From Deltaproteobacteria bacterium (GTDB lineage: Bacteria > Desulfobacterota > Binatia > Binatales > Binataceae), in the NCBI GenBank assembly GCA_021799555.1, contig JAJZAG010000146.1:1-8882 (forward strand): 8,882 nucleotides of DNA, read 5' to 3'. The notes under the pieces are model-generated. The model did not search any database. It was not told the DNA's origin and was given only the letters and a program-made list of their open reading frames with translations. The position numbers and the translations under genes are program-made. This document shows, piece by piece, positions 5,733-8,882 of this stretch (the stretch's first letter is position 1; every line of letters starts with the position of its first letter).

Positions 5733-7907
5733 GTGCGCGCGTATGTTGCCGCGCGGAGGCCGCGGCCAGTGACGATACGTCGCGCGCGCAAATGGCCGCG
5801 CGACCGCGCCGGATTATTGGGCTTCCTTTCCTACCTTGCGCTCTCGGTGCTTTTCTTTGGCCGCGGGGTAATTGCCGATCCGGCCCATCGATTAATCAAC
5901 GCGGGCACGGGGCATGATCCGTCGCTGTACATTTGGGGTCTGGTTTGGTGGCCATACGCGCTTGCGCATCGGCTGAATCCGTTTCTCTGCCGGGTGATAT
6001 GGGCACCCAATGGGATCAATCTTGCCTGGACACCCTCGATGCCCGTGGTGGCAATTCTGGCCGCACCGCTGACTGCATCGCTTGGTCCAGTAGTCACCTT
6101 CAACTTGCTATGCATCCTTGCGCCCGCGCTTGCGGGATGGGCGGCGCTGATCCTGTACAGGAGTCTGACCGAACGCTACTGGCCGGCGTTGCTTGGCGGA
6201 TACCTGTTTGGTTTTTCGCCTTACATCCTGGGGCATATGGTTGGGCATCTCAATCTGCTCCTCATTTTTCCGGTTCCGCTGGCAGTTTGGCTGGCGATGC
6301 TTCGTTTGAAAGGAGGGATTAGCCGGTCCGCCTTCATGGCGGCAGAGGCGGCACTGGTCGCGCTTCAGTTTGGGATGTCGCAGGAGATATGCGCAACCGC
6401 GAGCTTGTTCGGCGCGGTCGCGCTTGGGGTCGCATCGCTAGTTTACCCGGAGGATTGGCGGCGCTTGAGCCGCGAATTACTCGCTCCGCTTGCCCTCGCG
6501 TACGCGTTGGCGGCTGTGCTGCTTACGCCGTATCTGTACTACCTGTTCGCATTCGGTTTTCCGCAGGGCTCGATCGCATCGCCCAAGGCGTTCTCCTCCG
6601 ATCTGTTGAATTTCTTAATCCCAACCCGGACGAGCCTGATCGGCGTCGTCTCCGTGCTGGCTCGAGTATCTTCGAGTTTCCGCTATCAGCACGAGGCCAC
6701 CGCGTACGTCGCGCCACCTCTATTCGCGCTACTCGCATTATTCGTTTTCAAGTACCACGGCACGCCACGCGGCAGGATACTGCTGTGGACGCTCGCGATC
6801 GTGTGGATCGCATCGCTCGGGCCGCGCCTGCACGTCGAGGGGCATATACTGTTTGGGCTGCCGTGGGGCCTCGCGAGCCAGACCCCGATTCTCCGCAGTG
6901 CGCTCCCTGGCCGGTTCACGATGTATGGATTTCTGTTAATCGGCGCGGTCGTAGCGATCTGGTTCAGCGAGACGGGATGGTCCAAGCGGGTTTGCGCCGC
7001 AGCGGTCGCGCTGATCGTTCTGTTTACGATACCAAATCTCACTGCCTCGTTTTGGACAACCCGGCTCGACGTGCCTGCATTTTTCGCAAGCGGCGCATAC
7101 AAGCGTTACGTGGCAAAGGGTGAAACAGTGGTCATCCTGCCATACGCGGGTGGCGGCGATAGCATGATCTGGCAGGCGATCAGCCGGATGGATTTTCGCA
7201 TGGCCGGCGGCCATACCGGACCGACGGTGATCGAAGATTTTCAGCGCTGGCCGATTGTCGAGGCTCTCTACTTTCACACCTCGATTCCCGATGAGGGCGA
7301 GCAGCTCAAGGCGTTTCTCGCGACCCACGACGTTGGCGCGATAATCGTCGCTGACCACGGGCCGCCGTGGTGGAAACCGCTGCTCGCGACACTCGGCGTA
7401 CCCCCGCTGCACCTTGGCGGCGTCTGGCTCTATCAAATTCCCGAGGCCGAGCTAGCCCCGTATCGCACGGCACAGCCCCTTGTGATGGAAGCTCGCTCCG
7501 ACCGCGCGCGGTTCGAGGCGCTGCTCACAGCGGCCGCGCGTTACGTGGCAGGCGGTGCGCCGCTCGACTCGCTTACCCCTCGCAAGGCCGAGCAGATGGG
7601 CTTGCTGCCGCCCCATTGGAGCACCGGACCAGACGTCTACACCCGAAACGGGCTCTGGCTGGGGCCGTACCGCCGCGATGAGGTCGCGGTCGGCGTGGTC
7701 GGATCCTACGAGGCGCTGACGGTAATCATCGGCGAATACCGCCAATACGCAAGCGCTGTGTACTTTCCCTATCCGTATCCCCTGAACGGCCCGCCGCAGG
7801 GCGACACCTTCATGAGAAAGTTGGTCATGGTCTTCGACCGCGAGGAACTAGCGCGCGCAGCGCTCCACGCGCAGCCCCCGCCGGGCCCGCCGAAGGGTTT
7901 CAAGTAG
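5733..7907 (+). CDS. Multi-pass membrane protein, GT-C glycosyltransferase-like
   Basis: A protein of up to 724 residues with many membrane helices over about residues 27-435 and a soluble C-terminal third (about 440-724), probably periplasmic. The first helix (about 28-47) is followed by a loop with GTGHDPSLYIWGLVWWPYAL; an Asp (D62) in the first outer loop, before aromatic residues, is the pattern of GT-C enzymes, which transfer sugars from polyprenyl-phosphate donors. LGGYLFGFSPYILGHMVGHL (about 154-173) and LRSALPGRFTMYG (387-399) also resemble uncharacterised members of that superfamily. Substrate is unknown, and the call could be wrong in detail. GTG 5733 has AGGA five bases upstream. 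GTG 5769, 12 codons in, has a better GGAGG nine bases upstream and may be the true start (712 residues). The conserved leader RNA copy A precedes it. It may act in surface polysaccharide or glycoprotein assembly. Confidence 0.7.
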   Translation: MRAYVAARRPRPVTIRRARKWPRDRAGLLGFLSYLALSVLFFGRGVIADPAHRLINAGTGHDPSLYIWGLVWWPYALAHRLNPFLCRVIWAPNGINLAWTPSMPVVAILAAPLTASLGPVVTFNLLCILAPALAGWAALILYRSLTERYWPALLGGYLFGFSPYILGHMVGHLNLLLIFPVPLAVWLAMLRLKGGISRSAFMAAEAALVALQFGMSQEICATASLFGAVALGVASLVYPEDWRRLSRELLAPLALAYALAAVLLTPYLYYLFAFGFPQGSIASPKAFSSDLLNFLIPTRTSLIGVVSVLARVSSSFRYQHEATAYVAPPLFALLALFVFKYHGTPRGRILLWTLAIVWIASLGPRLHVEGHILFGLPWGLASQTPILRSALPGRFTMYGFLLIGAVVAIWFSETGWSKRVCAAAVALIVLFTIPNLTASFWTTRLDVPAFFASGAYKRYVAKGETVVILPYAGGGDSMIWQAISRMDFRMAGGHTGPTVIEDFQRWPIVEALYFHTSIPDEGEQLKAFLATHDVGAIIVADHGPPWWKPLLATLGVPPLHLGGVWLYQIPEAELAPYRTAQPLVMEARSDRARFEALLTAAARYVAGGAPLDSLTPRKAEQMGLLPPHWSTGPDVYTRNGLWLGPYRRDEVAVGVVGSYEALTVIIGEYRQYASAVYFPYPYPLNGPPQGDTFMRKLVMVFDREELARAALHAQPPPGPPKGFK

Positions 7908-7910
7908 GGG

Positions 7911-7998
7911 TGCGATGCTGCTAATTACAGTAACTTCGTAAGTCACTTGGATTCGCCGGAACGCGGGGTAAATGACGCAGCCAGGGCTATCGGTCCGC
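7911..7998 (+). ncRNA. Candidate structured leader RNA, copy B (upstream of the beta-helix protein)
   Basis: The second copy of the motif at 5606-5692, starting 3 bases after the stop of the membrane protein gene and ending 24-33 bases before the next start. The same blocks occur in the same order and at nearly the same spacing (88 against 87 nt). The candidate helices are kept: GCTGC/GCAGC, CTTGG with CCAGG (a U-A pair of copy A becomes U-G), GGGC with GTCC around a TATCG loop, and GCGG/CCGC. The stem before GTAAGTCAC differs between copies: GTAACTT here leaves one mismatch in the 7-bp hairpin. Conservation of an intergenic sequence in two leaders, while the genes themselves are unrelated, argues for a shared regulatory signal and not a duplicated gene end. 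Ligand or partner unknown. Confidence 0.55.
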
Positions 7999-8031
7999 AA
8001 TTCCCAAAGCTCGGCGTCGGGGATGTCCGCG

Positions 8032-8882
8032 ATGCGTCGGCGCACTCGTGAATTATCGTTAGGGTCCGCGCCGAACCAACGGATTGCTGCGCTGTTTCGC
8101 GTTATCGTCCTGATCGTCGCGATGCTGGCTGCTGACTCCGGCCAGCCGCTGGCTGCCACGATCAATGTCCCAGCCGACTATCCGACGATTCAGAAGGCAA
8201 TCAATGCCGCATCCAATGGCGACACTGTCATCGTCGGTCCCGGCACCTACCCGGGGCAAATCAATTTCGATGGCAAAGCGATCCGGGTCGCCAGCGCAAG
8301 CGGCCCCGCTGTAACCACGATCAACGGCAACGGCTCAGCCCCGGTGGTGACGTTCTCTTCGGGCGAGTCGTCCGACTCCGTTCTGGCCGGTTTCACTATC
8401 ACCGGAGGAGTGGAGTCGTCGGGATTCGTGGATGGCGGCGGAATCTACGTCAGCAGCTCAGCACCCACGATCTTCGGAAATATCATCACAGGTAACTTCG
8501 CATGCGGGGCCGGCGGGGGGATCAATGTACAATCCGCCTCACCAACCATCCAGTCGAATACCATCATGAATAATAGCCAGAAGAACTGCAGCGGCGGAAC
8601 CGGCGGCGGCGGTATAATGCTCGGCGGCGCGGGCGCGGCGCTCGTGATCTCCAACACTATATCGAACAATTCGTGGCTAAGTGGTGACGGCGGAGGCATT
8701 TCACTCGATGCGGCCGGTCATCCGGTGATCATCAACAACTTCATTTCGGGCAATCTCGCCACCGGGGTATTTCTCTCTGATGGTACGCCATTCGCGGCGG
8801 GTGGCGGAATCGCGATGATTAATGGCTCCAACCCTGAAATACTGCAAAACATCATCGTTAACAATAACTCCGACATCGGCGG
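8032..8882 (+). CDS. Secreted right-handed parallel beta-helix protein, 3' end outside window
   Basis: The frame is open from 8023 to the window end. I prefer ATG 8032, which has GGGG nine bases upstream; ATG 8023 is the alternative. The N-terminus is basic, followed by a hydrophobic core LFRVIVLIVAMLAA and a cleavage region PLAA-TI: a signal peptide. The mature protein starts INVPADYPTIQKAINAASNG and continues DTVIVGPGTY, the standard opening of secreted NosD/pectate-lyase-like beta-helix proteins. At least five coils follow, each about 22-35 residues: GGGIYVSSSAPTIFGNIITG, GGGINVQSASPTIQSNTI, GGGGIMLGG-LVISNTISNN, GGGISLDAAGHPVIINNFISG and GGGIAMINGSNPEILQNIIV, with Gly-rich turns and Asn ladders. 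Such proteins bind or cleave polysaccharides or act as surface scaffolds; no catalytic residues can be assigned from this part. It follows leader RNA copy B. Confidence 0.8.
   Translation, partial: MRRRTRELSLGSAPNQRIAALFRVIVLIVAMLAADSGQPLAATINVPADYPTIQKAINAASNGDTVIVGPGTYPGQINFDGKAIRVASASGPAVTTINGNGSAPVVTFSSGESSDSVLAGFTITGGVESSGFVDGGGIYVSSSAPTIFGNIITGNFACGAGGGINVQSASPTIQSNTIMNNSQKNCSGGTGGGGIMLGGAGAALVISNTISNNSWLSGDGGGISLDAAGHPVIINNFISGNLATGVFLSDGTPFAAGGGIAMINGSNPEILQNIIVNNNSDIG

Overview
The window looks like a junction between a decayed integrative/conjugative element (left, 1 to about 2,454) and ordinary chromosome (right, about 2,455 to 8,882) of a GC-rich bacterium. A TrbF-type conjugation protein, signal peptides ending in Ala-X-Ala and a secreted beta-helix protein suggest a Gram-negative with a proteobacteria-like mobilome. 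The sequence alone does not give a genus, and any finer placement would be a guess.

Left region (1-2,454). The window opens inside a MazF/PemK-type toxin gene on the + strand, whose stop codon is at 228-230. Directly abutting it on the - strand is the N-terminal third of a trbF gene, cut off where mazF ends. After 178 bases with no convincing gene (451-628) comes a two-gene operon on the - strand: a 177-residue HEPN-like protein (1393-1926), then a 255-residue protein (629-1396) with a PD-(D/E)XK-like residue pattern, overlapping by ATGA. I recognise neither family by name, and the pair is a candidate uncharacterised defence or toxin-antitoxin module. From 1927 to 2409 there is no gene. Instead there are AT-rich short direct repeats (2105-2123, 2275-2293, 2224-2254, 2302-2319). 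At 2410-2454 lies the 3' part of a tRNA-Gly(CCC), starting exactly at the anticodon loop with no 5' half. This is the expected scar of a tyrosine integrase that targets a tRNA gene. Its orientation puts the element to the left and the chromosome to the right, so the intact tRNA-Gly should lie beyond the left edge.

Right region (2,455-8,882), all genes on +. leuS (2690-5128) is a full-length leucyl-tRNA synthetase with a Ser in place of the first His of the HIGH motif. It is followed by a GC-rich stem-loop, a small secreted protein (5200-5550), a 700-residue GT-C-like membrane protein (5733-7907) and the N-terminal part of a secreted right-handed beta-helix protein (8032 to the window end).

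The most interesting signal on the right is a roughly 88-nt conserved, apparently structured sequence that occurs twice. Each copy is in the 5' leader of a gene: 5606-5692 before the membrane protein and 7911-7998 before the beta-helix protein. The copies share blocks that can pair within each copy and diverge in between, as expected for a cis-regulatory RNA (riboswitch-like) controlling envelope or surface genes. I could not match it to a known riboswitch class.
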